Shown here one piece after another: positions 1-8,948 of a DNA stretch of 64,000 nucleotides. The stretch covers positions 1 through 64,000 of the forward strand of contig NZ_JAUOPN010000002.1 of the NCBI RefSeq assembly GCF_030547005.1, read 5' to 3'. The position numbers and the translations under genes were made by a program. The notes under the pieces are model-generated. The model had not been told where the DNA came from. It did no database searches and saw nothing but the letters and a program-made list of their open reading frames with translations. Position 1 is the first letter of the stretch; each line of letters begins with the position of its first letter. Origin of the DNA: Maribacter sp. 1_MG-2023 (GTDB lineage Bacteria; Bacteroidota; Bacteroidia; Flavobacteriales; Flavobacteriaceae).

Positions 1-799
1 GTTTTTCATCGTGACAGTTTGAATTTAAAGTTAGTAAATTCGAATTATGAACTGTCCTATTTTTAGGGAAGCCTACATTAAGATTAATACTATTCAAGAA
101 AACAGAATTTTTCCAATAACCGTAATTTAATATAAGTTCTTTGAAATATCCTATATTTATTTAATAAAAACTACGTAATAATTTTAGAAATAAAATATAT
201 AAACAATGATCTCCATTTTTTTAAATGGAGTTGCATCTTTCCTATTCAGTATTACCAATTCTATTATAAAAATTTAATTAAGAGAAATTCTTAATTGTAC
301 TTACTATTTACTTCCTAAAAAAGACAAATTCTAATCTTACCCAAGTCTGTATTTCTACATTCTTAATAAATCCTTTAATCAAAATATTGTTAATTAAGTT
401 TTTTGTGAAAACCAACGTAATTAAACCATTAATTACATTTTATTCAAGTTTTACTCAAAAAAGTTGAACAAAAAATAGATTAAAAAATTATCAAGTGTAT
501 TTCAACGATTATTTGAATATTTCATCGATTATTTTATTTATTTAAATATTTTTGTAAAGAAATATTTAAATATTTCTTTACAAAAAAAAGTAAAATTTTA
601 CTTATCCTTAATGAGGTTTTCACAACATTTTAAAAAACAATAGTCTAATAATCAAGGTCTTGGACAACCAAAACCTTAATTGTATACGTATATCAAAAAA
701 ATAAAGAAAACACAGTTAATAATTAACAGAATAAATATTTAAATAATTACAACCCCAAAAGTAATTGCTTAAGTACCATCCCAAAATTACATCAACAAT
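1..799. other. AT-rich non-coding leader with hairpins
   Basis: I see no convincing gene in these 799 bases. The DNA is very AT-rich. It holds a short hairpin at 211-230 (8-bp stem CTCCATTT/AAATGGAG, T4 loop) and a perfect 38-bp palindrome at 549-586. A third hairpin lies at 654-677 (AAGGTCTTGG, loop ACAA, CCAAAACCTT, one mismatch). The first two could end transcription arriving from outside the window. The third lies about 120 bp before the lipoprotein gene and could be regulatory. No TTG-N19-TAnnTTTG promoter was found for the downstream gene. Confidence 0.55.
549..586. repeat. Perfect 38-bp palindrome
   Basis: Each base from 549 to 567 pairs with its partner from 586 down to 568, with no mismatch and no spacer. 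The core word is GTAAAGAAATATTT and its complement. The outer ends are T and A runs, so a transcript in either direction would form a hairpin next to a U-rich tract. The likeliest role is a bidirectional terminator for a gene left of the window. A protein-binding site is the alternative. Confidence 0.6.
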
Positions 800-2941
800 A
801 TGAACCTATTTATGCAACGTTTAGTTTTCAAGAAGATAAATATGCTTTTTTTATTAGTAATATTTTCACTTCACTTTTCTTGTAGTAAGGATACAGATAT
901 TCTCTCAGAATATGTCACTAACATTGATGAAAACAATAATCAATATGCAGTAGATGATGCTTTTATAATTAACGGGTATGACCCTATAGTTTTAGATGTA
1001 TTAGCCAATGACACATTTGTAGAAGGGCAAAATGTGAAAATTATTCAAACTTCTAACCCAGAAAATGGAGCTATAGAGATCAGTGAAAATCAAAAAATTA
1101 TATATACTCCTGCAGATACTTCTGAAAATGAAGATGAATCCAGCACTGCGGAAACGCCAAATGAAGATTCTTCGAATGAATCAGAAGAAGAATCAGAAAC
1201 AGCAACTGAAACAACCGAAACGCCTGAAACCTCAGAATCATCATCCGACGATTCTGAGACCGAAAATCAAAACAATCATGAAACAGACACCTTTGATTAT
1301 GTCATTGAAGTAGAAGAGGAAGATGGTTCTACTACAATTGAAGAAGGCACTGTAACAATAGAACCCGAAGGAAACGAGGAAACTGATAATACTAGTGGTA
1401 CCGACGACATAAGTAGTACGAATTTTGTAATCCCAAGCAATTTTGATTGGAGTAATATTCCTGCAAATATGAGTAATGCTTCATGGGAGATTTTTGACCG
1501 TTTTGAGTTTAGTGGTCAAGAAATAATATTACCAGAAAATATTACCTTAGTATTTAAAGGTGGCACCTTAGTTAATGGAACCATATCATTCAACAATACA
1601 ATAATTCAAACTGAAGACAACCAACGTATTTTTGAATCTATTAACTTAGCAGGAACCCTTGGCACAGAGTTTATTAAGCCTCAATGGTTTGGTGCTTACA
1701 TGAATGGTTCGACCGATGACAGGGACTATCTTGAAGAGACCCTTAAGCAAGCAAATAATACAAATGCCAAAATTTTGATTGATGGAAAAATGTTTATTGA
1801 TGTTTCGGCCACTGGTACAAAGTCAATTTTCTTGAATGATAATGATTGGATAGAGGGTACATCTGAATCAGAATTAATTATCAACAACTTACGTTCACCA
1901 GCATTTATAATAGCACTTGCCGATAATGTTACCTTTAAAAATTTAAATATGGTATGGGATCAAACCTATTCTACCTTACCGATTGATTCGCAAACAAATG
2001 CCGCCAATCAATTACAGGTAGAAAACTGGTTAATTGCCAATAAAGGAATGTCTTTTTCTGGCGCTGACCCTGCATGGTCGGGAGCAATTTCCTTTTGGGC
2101 CGTTTTTAATATTAGAGGTTCTTCGAATATATTATTAGAAGATTTGTCATTAAGAGTTCCTGATGGGGCAAATGCACAACAATTCTGTCCTTACTTTATG
2201 AAATTAACAACAGAATATAATGAAGGTAGTACCGTAACTAACGAAAGTACTGATCCAAAAACCCAAACCTCAAACGTTACTTTAAGGAGATTGACCTTGG
2301 ATGGCACAATTATGGGCATACAAGGTAATGTATCTAATTTTAATGTTGAGACAGTAAGATCACATAGATATACCGATATTCAAAATGCTGCTGGCGGTGA
2401 CATTGGCGGAAATGGTGGTACTTGGTCTCCTCCACCACATTTATTTTACATTAATAGAGACGGTCAACCAAATGATTCAAACGAAGTATACATGTCTGAT
2501 GTTATAGATTATGGAGAATATGTTGGATCCGTTAATGTTAGATCGGGTGGTGGGTATTGTAATTCCCTTAAATTGACAGATAATATCACTAACGTAAATG
2601 TAGATGGTTACGCTTCTTACAGACGGGACGGATTAGCGGATATGCAAAATATATCTAACGGTATATTTAAAAACCTGTATGCTGAAAGTGAAACAAATAT
2701 TTTCCAAGCCAATCATAAATTTAACACCTTAAGGTTTGTAGGTAATTTAGATAATGTGATATTCGAAAATATGGTACTCAAAGATAATTCATTGACTTCT
2801 ACGGTATATCCATTAGACAGTGCAGATGGAGTTAACGTCACATTATCTGGAGTAGAGGTTATTACTACCAGTCCCGGTTGTTTTAGATTAAGAGGGACTA
2901 ACAATTCAATAGAAAATTCAAGTCTAAACCTATGTAATTAA
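800..2941 (+). CDS. Beta-helix surface lipoprotein with acidic insert
   Basis: This is a predicted outer-membrane or surface lipoprotein of 713 residues. A type II signal peptide ends at Cys28 (lipobox LHFSC). It is followed by KDTDILSEYV, which closely matches the same position in the lipoprotein at 4236-5690. Residues about 50-105 resemble the first half of a bacterial Ig/cadherin-like repeat (VLDVLANDT, then IIYTPA). That domain is interrupted by a Ser/Thr/Glu-rich acidic stretch at about 106-162, and the second half (DTFDYVI) follows. Residues about 210-713 are rich in short N/G/T turns and look like a right-handed parallel beta-helix. In polysaccharide loci such folds can be lyases, epimerases or adhesins; no catalytic residues can be named here. 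Met5 and Met15 are alternative starts. The gene runs opposite to the neighbouring polysaccharide operon. Confidence 0.72.
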   Translation: MNLFMQRLVFKKINMLFLLVIFSLHFSCSKDTDILSEYVTNIDENNNQYAVDDAFIINGYDPIVLDVLANDTFVEGQNVKIIQTSNPENGAIEISENQKIIYTPADTSENEDESSTAETPNEDSSNESEEESETATETTETPETSESSSDDSETENQNNHETDTFDYVIEVEEEDGSTTIEEGTVTIEPEGNEETDNTSGTDDISSTNFVIPSNFDWSNIPANMSNASWEIFDRFEFSGQEIILPENITLVFKGGTLVNGTISFNNTIIQTEDNQRIFESINLAGTLGTEFIKPQWFGAYMNGSTDDRDYLEETLKQANNTNAKILIDGKMFIDVSATGTKSIFLNDNDWIEGTSESELIINNLRSPAFIIALADNVTFKNLNMVWDQTYSTLPIDSQTNAANQLQVENWLIANKGMSFSGADPAWSGAISFWAVFNIRGSSNILLEDLSLRVPDGANAQQFCPYFMKLTTEYNEGSTVTNESTDPKTQTSNVTLRRLTLDGTIMGIQGNVSNFNVETVRSHRYTDIQNAAGGDIGGNGGTWSPPPHLFYINRDGQPNDSNEVYMSDVIDYGEYVGSVNVRSGGGYCNSLKLTDNITNVNVDGYASYRRDGLADMQNISNGIFKNLYAESETNIFQANHKFNTLRFVGNLDNVIFENMVLKDNSLTSTVYPLDSADGVNVTLSGVEVITTSPGCFRLRGTNNSIENSSLNLCN

Positions 2942-3053
2942 TAAATAGTAGATTAAAATTTATACTACAAAGAAAATACTTAAAATTAATACTGCATTTA
3001 GATATAACAAGGCTAAAGATTTTGCAATATCGCTTAGCCGTAAATATTTATAA

Positions 3054-3806
3054 TCAATTAAATTTAGCCTTCACCAAATGTTTAGCAAAAACACCACCGT
3101 AATAAATATAACGTCTCCACATTCTTTTAGGTTCCTTTAAAAGACGACCAAACCACTCTAAACCTAAATCTTGCCATATCTTATTAGGTCTTTCTACTGT
3201 ACCTGCATAAAAATCAAATACAGCACCTATAGAACAAATGATTTTAGCATCGAGCGCATTTTTATGTGCGTAGCTCCATTTTTCTTGTTTTGGAGCTGTC
3301 ATACCTATAAATAATACATCTGGGCTAAAATTGTTCACCTCTTGTATCATTTTAGCATTATCTTCTTCTGTAAAGCTAGGCTTGTAAGGAGGCGAGTAAC
3401 TACCAAATTTTACATTTGGGTATTCTTTTTTCAACCTGGTCTCTATCTTACCTAAGGTTTCGTTAGAAGCACCCAAGTAAAAACAAGAACCATTTATCTT
3501 ATTTAAACGTTTTAATTGAAATTCATGAAAATCTGCCCCAGCTATTTTTTTTACCTTAACACCATTCAACCACTTTGATGCAAATACAATACCAACACCA
3601 TCGGGCAAAATAACATCACTTTTCAAAAGTGCTTCTTTAAAAGTAGCATCTTCTTCTGAAATACAATATGAATATTGATTGATGGTATTCACCAACAATT
3701 TTGATTTATTAGGCAAATTATCAAGTGAAGAATTATAAATAGGGTAACCAAGACATAAAACTTCTGAATTAATATCAGTAGCAATCATATAATCATCTAA
3801 AATCAT
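3054..3806 (-). CDS. WecG/TagA/CpsF family glycosyltransferase
   Basis: This 250-residue protein belongs to the WecG/TagA/CpsF family (GT26). These enzymes transfer a sugar, typically an N-acetyl-mannosamine derivative, onto a lipid-linked intermediate at the inner face of the membrane. Family hallmarks are visible in order: LPDGVGIVFASKW (about 77-89), a Rossmann-like GASNETLGKI segment, FIGMTAPKQEKW (about 165-176), and near the C-terminus GAVFDFYAG, followed by WFGRLLKEPKRMWRR. The length is normal for the family. A strong Bacteroidota-type promoter lies about 96 bp upstream. It is probably one of the early transferases of the polysaccharide locus, although it is separated from the main operon by a lipoprotein gene on the other strand. 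Confidence 0.9.
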   Translation of the reverse strand: MILDDYMIATDINSEVLCLGYPIYNSSLDNLPNKSKLLVNTINQYSYCISEEDATFKEALLKSDVILPDGVGIVFASKWLNGVKVKKIAGADFHEFQLKRLNKINGSCFYLGASNETLGKIETRLKKEYPNVKFGSYSPPYKPSFTEEDNAKMIQEVNNFSPDVLFIGMTAPKQEKWSYAHKNALDAKIICSIGAVFDFYAGTVERPNKIWQDLGLEWFGRLLKEPKRMWRRYIYYGGVFAKHLVKAKFN

Positions 3807-4235
3807 AGTAAATACATTCTCTTAAAACCAACTAACCGTTAAATCTTAACAGCTGTAATTTAGGAATAGTAATTACTCCGGGGGGTTATTAGAATTTAAA
3901 GCAAAGATATCCAATTCTAAATTATTAACAATAAAATTACGTTTATCTGCAGAAAAGGTAAGTTTATTTTCAATTTAAGAGTATTTAGTAAGTGTACTAT
4001 CTTATATAAATCCATTTTTTCTAGATCTATTTTAATTATTTAACCTTCTTATAAAAATTATATCTCTTCATCTATAATATTTTTTTTTGCAAATTATCAA
4101 TATTCACTCCATAAATTAACCTGTTTATATTACTAGAACAACATTCAACGGAAAAATCAGTTATTCATAGAGAGTAGACAATACAGACTAAACACTTCAA
4201 TATTTATTCATGGCCCAATGATATAAATAAACGTT
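3807..4235. other. Divergent intergenic region
   Basis: This 429-bp AT-rich stretch separates the leftward WecG-type gene from the rightward lipoprotein gene. It contains the minus-strand promoter at 3902-3931 and a run of six G at about 3881-3886 in the leader of that transcript. I see no gene and no clear promoter for the rightward gene. Confidence 0.6.
3902..3931 (-). promoter_or_regulatory. Bacteroidota promoter for the WecG-type gene
   Basis: Read on the minus strand, TTG (3931-3929) is followed by exactly 19 bases and then TATCTTTG (3909-3902). This matches the Bacteroidota primary sigma factor pattern TTG-N19-TAnnTTTG in both boxes and in spacing. Transcription would begin just below 3902 and leave an untranslated leader of about 90 bases before the start codon at 3806. 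Confidence 0.72.
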
Positions 4236-5690
4236 ATGGCAAGAATCACATTTAAACCCATGTACTTCAACAATACAGTATTTACCTTACTTGTACTAAC
4301 ATTCCCTTTATTGCAATTAGGGTCTTGTTCGTCCGATCATGATATTCTAAGCGAATCTGTTATTACTGATACCACAACAGAAGAATCTGTTTTTATTCCA
4401 ATTCTTAGAATTACTGAATTCAGCATTCAATCTATTGATAACATAGGTTTGAACACAGATATTATTGGTGTTATTGATGAAGAAAAAAATCTTATATATG
4501 TTGACATTGATACCAGTAGCATATCTACGCTTCAACTAAAACCTACCATTACCGTTGATTCGGCTACTACCGTAATACCCGATACCACTACTCCACAAGA
4601 TTTTAGTGAGGAAGTCACCTATACGGTAACTACTGAAAATGGATCCGAAGAAAACTATACCGTAATACCAACAATTGTTGAGCCTGAGATTATAGAACCT
4701 GAGATCGTAGAGACTCCATGTTCAAGCAATCGTCAAGATTCAGGACCAATAGTTGTCACTGAAAATAATCAGCGCATAGAAAACCTGAATATAAAAACAT
4801 CAAATCAACATGGTATAGAAATTAATGGTTTTACCGGCGTAGTAATATCTAATTGTATTATAGAATACACTGGTGCTTATATGGGTATTAAATTCTCTGA
4901 GGCAGATAACCTAACTATTGAAAACTGTTCCATAACATATACAGATGCTCCCTCTAGTGGACCTTTAGCAGATGCTACTAGAAATTGTATTGAAGGATTT
5001 GATTCTCAAAATCTAGTTATTACGTATGTAAAAGTTGAAGATGGCTCTACAGGTATTCGATTAGACCAATGTGACGAATCTGTATTGACCTATATTGAAG
5101 GTCATAATATGAGAGGTCCTTTTCCTAGAGGGCAATTAGTGCAATACGATAAATGTATTGGAGGTTTGCTAGAGAATTTTTCAGTCATAAATGACCGAGA
5201 AATTGCTTGGACCGAAGACAATATTAGTATCTACAAAAGCGCAGGCCAACAGATTAAAAAAGGTTTGATAGTCGGTAACAACAGCCCCAATGGTGTTGGT
5301 GTGATGTTTGAAGATCAAAATACCGAAGGCGCACGTGGAGGTACGGGCGGACTTGTTGAAGATGTAGATTTTTTAGAGATGGGCAACGGTGTTGCATCTT
5401 CAGTTGAAGGTTCTGGTAATGTAACTTTTAACAGATTACGTGCTAAGCAAATTATATGTGGAGAATTAGGACAAAACAGAGGGCTACCAGCATCTAATTC
5501 ATTAATATTTGCAGCTTTTGATACTTCTGGCGGCAATAAAATTATTGACTGCCTTGTTTATGAGTCATGCAACCCTACCAATATTATTTGGCCAGAATAT
5601 AGTTTTGAAGTTGTAGACTATAGGGACGATATCGATTTTGAACCAAGAGACCCTATTGTACTTGATTTTCCTTGTAGTGCCGCTAATTGA
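4236..5690 (+). CDS. DUF5018 / beta-helix surface lipoprotein
   Basis: This is a predicted lipoprotein of 484 residues. The lipobox is LQLGSC, with Cys31 as the lipidated residue if translation starts at the first ATG. A second ATG at 4260 gives a more typical signal peptide and may be the true start. The sequence after the Cys, SSDHDILSES, matches that of the lipoprotein at 800-2941. Residues about 55-150 resemble a DUF5018 domain (RITEFSIQS, VTYTVTTENGSEENYTV), an Ig-like module common in Bacteroidota lipoproteins. The rest, from about 165, has repeating I/V-N-G turns such as NLTIENCSITYTD and reads as a right-handed beta-helix. It may bind or process the polysaccharide made by the neighbouring genes, but no active site is evident. 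Confidence 0.72.
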   Translation: MARITFKPMYFNNTVFTLLVLTFPLLQLGSCSSDHDILSESVITDTTTEESVFIPILRITEFSIQSIDNIGLNTDIIGVIDEEKNLIYVDIDTSSISTLQLKPTITVDSATTVIPDTTTPQDFSEEVTYTVTTENGSEENYTVIPTIVEPEIIEPEIVETPCSSNRQDSGPIVVTENNQRIENLNIKTSNQHGIEINGFTGVVISNCIIEYTGAYMGIKFSEADNLTIENCSITYTDAPSSGPLADATRNCIEGFDSQNLVITYVKVEDGSTGIRLDQCDESVLTYIEGHNMRGPFPRGQLVQYDKCIGGLLENFSVINDREIAWTEDNISIYKSAGQQIKKGLIVGNNSPNGVGVMFEDQNTEGARGGTGGLVEDVDFLEMGNGVASSVEGSGNVTFNRLRAKQIICGELGQNRGLPASNSLIFAAFDTSGGNKIIDCLVYESCNPTNIIWPEYSFEVVDYRDDIDFEPRDPIVLDFPCSAAN

Positions 5691-5728
5691 TGACAGCTAT
5701 TGATTATAGTTAAACTTGCTTGCTAAAA

Positions 5729-6670
5729 TTATCCACGAGTTGAATACCCTGGAATTCTTAAGAATCCTAATATTTTTCTACGTACAACGGTGGTTTTAAA
5801 GAAACAATTAAAATACCTACTATCTGCCTTTGTATCTCTAATAATAAAATTAGGATGGGACAGCGGAAAGTTTATCTCATGCGCTTCATTTTTCTGCCTT
5901 TCATCATTAGCACTTAACGTATGTGTAGCATCTTCCCCAAAACCAAGATTTTTAATCATATTTTGATTCGGAATAATTGACAATCCTGAATTGACTAGTT
6001 TGGTATAATCCCACTGATAATCCCACCAAGTGACTTCTTTGGCTTTGATTGTTTTTTCTATCTTGCTAAGTCGGTATTTTTTCTCAATAAAATTTGAAAA
6101 GTACTTATCGAAATATCCTTTCTTTTTTAACTCCGGATAGGTGGACACTTCATAATCATAATGCTTCCAAGCTCTTCTCCAACTAGCCCAACCCCACTCG
6201 TGACTAAAATAAGAGAAATAATATGAATAATCTGAATCAGGCACATATCCATTCTGAAAATTAGAACCTCCAATATGCATAATCTGATTATTATCTCGAT
6301 ACTTTTCTAACAATTCTGAACAGAATTTAAAAAAGCTTTCTGATGGCAAACAATCATCTTCTAGAATAATACCTTCTTCTTCATTTTCAAAGAACCAATC
6401 AATTGCTTCTTTTGGTCCTAAACCACAACCGATGTTTTCATCTCTAAAAAGTGTTTTAACCTCGCAGTCCCAATCCACTAAATCTATGATAGCTCTAGTT
6501 TCTTTACAACGTTGATCGTCTTTACCATTATTTCGTGGTCCATCTGCCGCAACATAAAGTTTTTTAGGTTGCGCCTTTCGTATCATTTCAAAAACCTTTT
6601 TTGTTTGTTCAGGCCTATTAAAAATGATAAAAAGTACCGGTGCTTGTGGTGTGGTTATGGTTGTTCTCAT
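5729..6670 (-). CDS. GT-A fold glycosyltransferase (HlpA-like)
   Basis: This is a cytoplasmic glycosyltransferase of 313 residues. The N-terminus APVLFIIFNRPEQTKKVF and then VAADGPRN are typical of a GT-A subfamily often annotated as hemolytic protein HlpA-like or GNT-I-like. The metal-binding acidic motif is GIILEDDCLPS (about 94-104). HEWGWASWRRAW (about 149-160) is a further conserved block of this subfamily. It overlaps the upstream glycosyltransferase gene by 4 bp (6667-6670), which suggests translational coupling. It is the last gene of the minus-strand polysaccharide operon. The donor and acceptor sugars cannot be read from the sequence. Confidence 0.85.
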   Translation of the reverse strand: MRTTITTPQAPVLFIIFNRPEQTKKVFEMIRKAQPKKLYVAADGPRNNGKDDQRCKETRAIIDLVDWDCEVKTLFRDENIGCGLGPKEAIDWFFENEEEGIILEDDCLPSESFFKFCSELLEKYRDNNQIMHIGGSNFQNGYVPDSDYSYYFSYFSHEWGWASWRRAWKHYDYEVSTYPELKKKGYFDKYFSNFIEKKYRLSKIEKTIKAKEVTWWDYQWDYTKLVNSGLSIIPNQNMIKNLGFGEDATHTLSANDERQKNEAHEINFPLSHPNFIIRDTKADSRYFNCFFKTTVVRRKILGFLRIPGYSTRG

Positions 6671-7557
6671 TTTAAGTAGTCTTCATTTTTAAATAATTGC
6701 CAAATAATAGGGAACAAGGTTTTACCCCACAAAAATAAGAAGGCTTGGGGCAGGTGTAATGGAAAATGTGTTTTAACAAATTGTAAATATTCTTTATATG
6801 ATAACCCCGTAGGACTATACAAATACGCTATTCTTTCTTTTAAATTACTGTCTTGAGGCAGCCAATTAACCCCGTGGTCATTTGTGCAATAGCCACAATA
6901 GGCACTTGATATATAACTGTTAATACCATTTTTCAAAGCTTTCAAGGTATAATCAAAATCTGCAATACCATGCGTATAGCTTTCTGTTAGAGATCCAATT
7001 TCTTTGTACACTTCTTTTGGCACCAACATGATGTTAGCATTACCTAACTCACACTTCTGAGGAAACTCATTATTAGGTATTAACATTTTACTTTTAAAAG
7101 TCAGTCTGTTTAATAGCTGATGTCCGCCATAAGATATCTTCTTTGTATCTGGGTCCATAGTAGGGCCCACGATGATGCTTTTAGGCTCATTAACTGATTT
7201 TAAATCACTGAACAATCTAGTAATGGTATCTTCAAAAACAATGGTATCATCATTTAATAGCAGATAGTAATCTGTATTATTTTCATGCTCATTCGCATAT
7301 TTCCAGGCAGCTCGCATACCACCGGCCCAAAATAGACTCCCGGATCCTTGTATAATCTGAAGGTTATCAAACTTACCCTGCAAATACTCGGTCGTACCAT
7401 CGGTACTACCATCATCTACCAAGAATATATTCAAATCGAAACCATCATCTAAAGTACATTTAGACAACGCTTGCAAACAGCTATACGTTTTTGCCTTACG
7501 ATTGTGACACGTAAGCAAAACAGTAATTAATTTCTTTTCTTTAGTTGACATCATCAT
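6667..7557 (-). CDS. Family 2 glycosyltransferase
   Basis: This 296-residue protein is a GT2 enzyme. The N-terminal nucleotide-binding strand is LITVLLTCHNRK, followed by FLVDDGSTDGT and the DxD-type motif LLLNDDT. The central WAGGMRAAW and later NANIMLVPKEVY are typical of rhamnosyl- or galactofuranosyl-type GT2 proteins. The sugar itself cannot be assigned. No membrane segments are evident except a hydrophobic patch near the C-terminus. The gene lies 17 bp after the flippase gene and overlaps the next glycosyltransferase by 4 bp. Confidence 0.9.
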   Translation of the reverse strand: MMMSTKEKKLITVLLTCHNRKAKTYSCLQALSKCTLDDGFDLNIFLVDDGSTDGTTEYLQGKFDNLQIIQGSGSLFWAGGMRAAWKYANEHENNTDYYLLLNDDTIVFEDTITRLFSDLKSVNEPKSIIVGPTMDPDTKKISYGGHQLLNRLTFKSKMLIPNNEFPQKCELGNANIMLVPKEVYKEIGSLTESYTHGIADFDYTLKALKNGINSYISSAYCGYCTNDHGVNWLPQDSNLKERIAYLYSPTGLSYKEYLQFVKTHFPLHLPQAFLFLWGKTLFPIIWQLFKNEDYLK

Positions 7558-7574
7558 TAATTTAATTCAACTTA

Positions 7575-8942
7575 CTAAGCTGGTAACTTTCGATTTTTTC
7601 TCATTTCAATATACACCTGATAGGGCGCTACTATTAATCCGTTGACATTCGTTATTACAATTGCCATACATATTCCAAAAATACCATACTCTAATTCTAC
7701 CGAGAAATAATAGGCTATCGGTACAAAAAATATGATTACAAAAATGGAAATATAAAATTGCAGATTCACCTTGCCCATACCATTAAGAACACTAATGAAT
7801 ATTTCTGAAAAGCAATTAGAAAGTACAATTAACAACACACCCAATGACGTTATAAACGGTATGGTTATGATATCACCGATCCATAAATTATAAATGGTAG
7901 GTGCAATCATTAATACGATAATACTACCTATAGCAATAACACCCCAAATGAGTAACAACTTCTTAATTAACTTCTTTATCCAAGTATAATCATTATTTAC
8001 CTGGGCATTGGTAACCGAACTCCATACGGGACTCAATATGATACCAAAAACCAAAGAAGCCACACTAAAAAGCTTAAAAGCGATATTAAACTCCGTAACC
8101 TTTTCTGGTGTAAAATATTTACTGATTAAAAAGTTACTTGTTTGAAACTGTACCATATAGGCAATATTCAAAAAGAAAAACTTAATCCCCAAAGAGAAAA
8201 TAGATCCTAAGGTATCTAGTGTAGGTTTTTCTATTTTTTGTATTAAATCTCGTCTTTGTACAATAAAGAAATATGCTGTAAACAAGAATATAGAAAGCAC
8301 ATTACTACCCATAACCACAAAACCCAAATTAAATAATGAAGGTTCTGAAAATTCTCTCAAATACAATATACCTATGAGCCCAAGTGCATTACCAACCAAA
8401 ATTGTTCTCGCAATCATTGCCGGTTTTTGTAATGCGTACTGTATGGGATTATAAATTTGAAATATAAACTGTAAGCTAAAAAAGGAAATCAGTAAAAATA
8501 CAAGCTGCTGCAACTCTGTTCTGTACGAAGCATCAACACCCAAAAATTCATCCCATTTTATTTGATCGGTAAATATGACATTAAGGATAAAGATGAGGGC
8601 TGAAATAAGTATTAAAACAGCTGCTGTAGTATGTATTAATTTACGTTGTTCTTTAATATCATCTAAGGCGACCGCCTCAGAAAACTTGTTTCGTAATCCA
8701 TTTCCAAAACCTATATCTAAAAGTGTAAACCAGGTTAATACAGAGCTTAATGTTAACCAAATACCATATCGTTCAGCATTTACAAAATTAATCACCAATG
8801 GCACAAACAAGAAATTTATGGCCGTACCCAAGCCTCTTAATATCAAAGAAGAAAACACATTCTTAACCAACAAATTAGTTCTTGAATTTCCTTCGAAATA
8901 AGATTTAATAAATACCCTGACTGTATTGTATGCTTTTATCAT
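7575..8942 (-). CDS. Wzx-type polysaccharide flippase
   Basis: This 455-residue multi-spanning membrane protein has about 12-14 hydrophobic segments and the look of the Wzx/MATE-MVF exporter superfamily. Typical features are an N-terminal VFSSLILRGLGTAINFLFVP segment and the early loop NAERYGIWLTLSS. It would flip undecaprenyl-linked repeat units to the periplasm. It sits 6 bp after the Wzy-like gene and before two glycosyltransferases, so it is part of one operon. A second flippase gene is at 41194-42720. Confidence 0.85.
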   Translation of the reverse strand: MIKAYNTVRVFIKSYFEGNSRTNLLVKNVFSSLILRGLGTAINFLFVPLVINFVNAERYGIWLTLSSVLTWFTLLDIGFGNGLRNKFSEAVALDDIKEQRKLIHTTAAVLILISALIFILNVIFTDQIKWDEFLGVDASYRTELQQLVFLLISFFSLQFIFQIYNPIQYALQKPAMIARTILVGNALGLIGILYLREFSEPSLFNLGFVVMGSNVLSIFLFTAYFFIVQRRDLIQKIEKPTLDTLGSIFSLGIKFFFLNIAYMVQFQTSNFLISKYFTPEKVTEFNIAFKLFSVASLVFGIILSPVWSSVTNAQVNNDYTWIKKLIKKLLLIWGVIAIGSIIVLMIAPTIYNLWIGDIITIPFITSLGVLLIVLSNCFSEIFISVLNGMGKVNLQFYISIFVIIFFVPIAYYFSVELEYGIFGICMAIVITNVNGLIVAPYQVYIEMRKNRKLPA

Positions 8943-8948
8943 TATAGA

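Noticed and set aside
1083-1313. Lys/Gln-rich 76-codon frame on the plus strand
   Set aside because: It is the shifted frame of the acidic low-complexity insert in the lipoprotein gene; its odd composition follows from the repeats.
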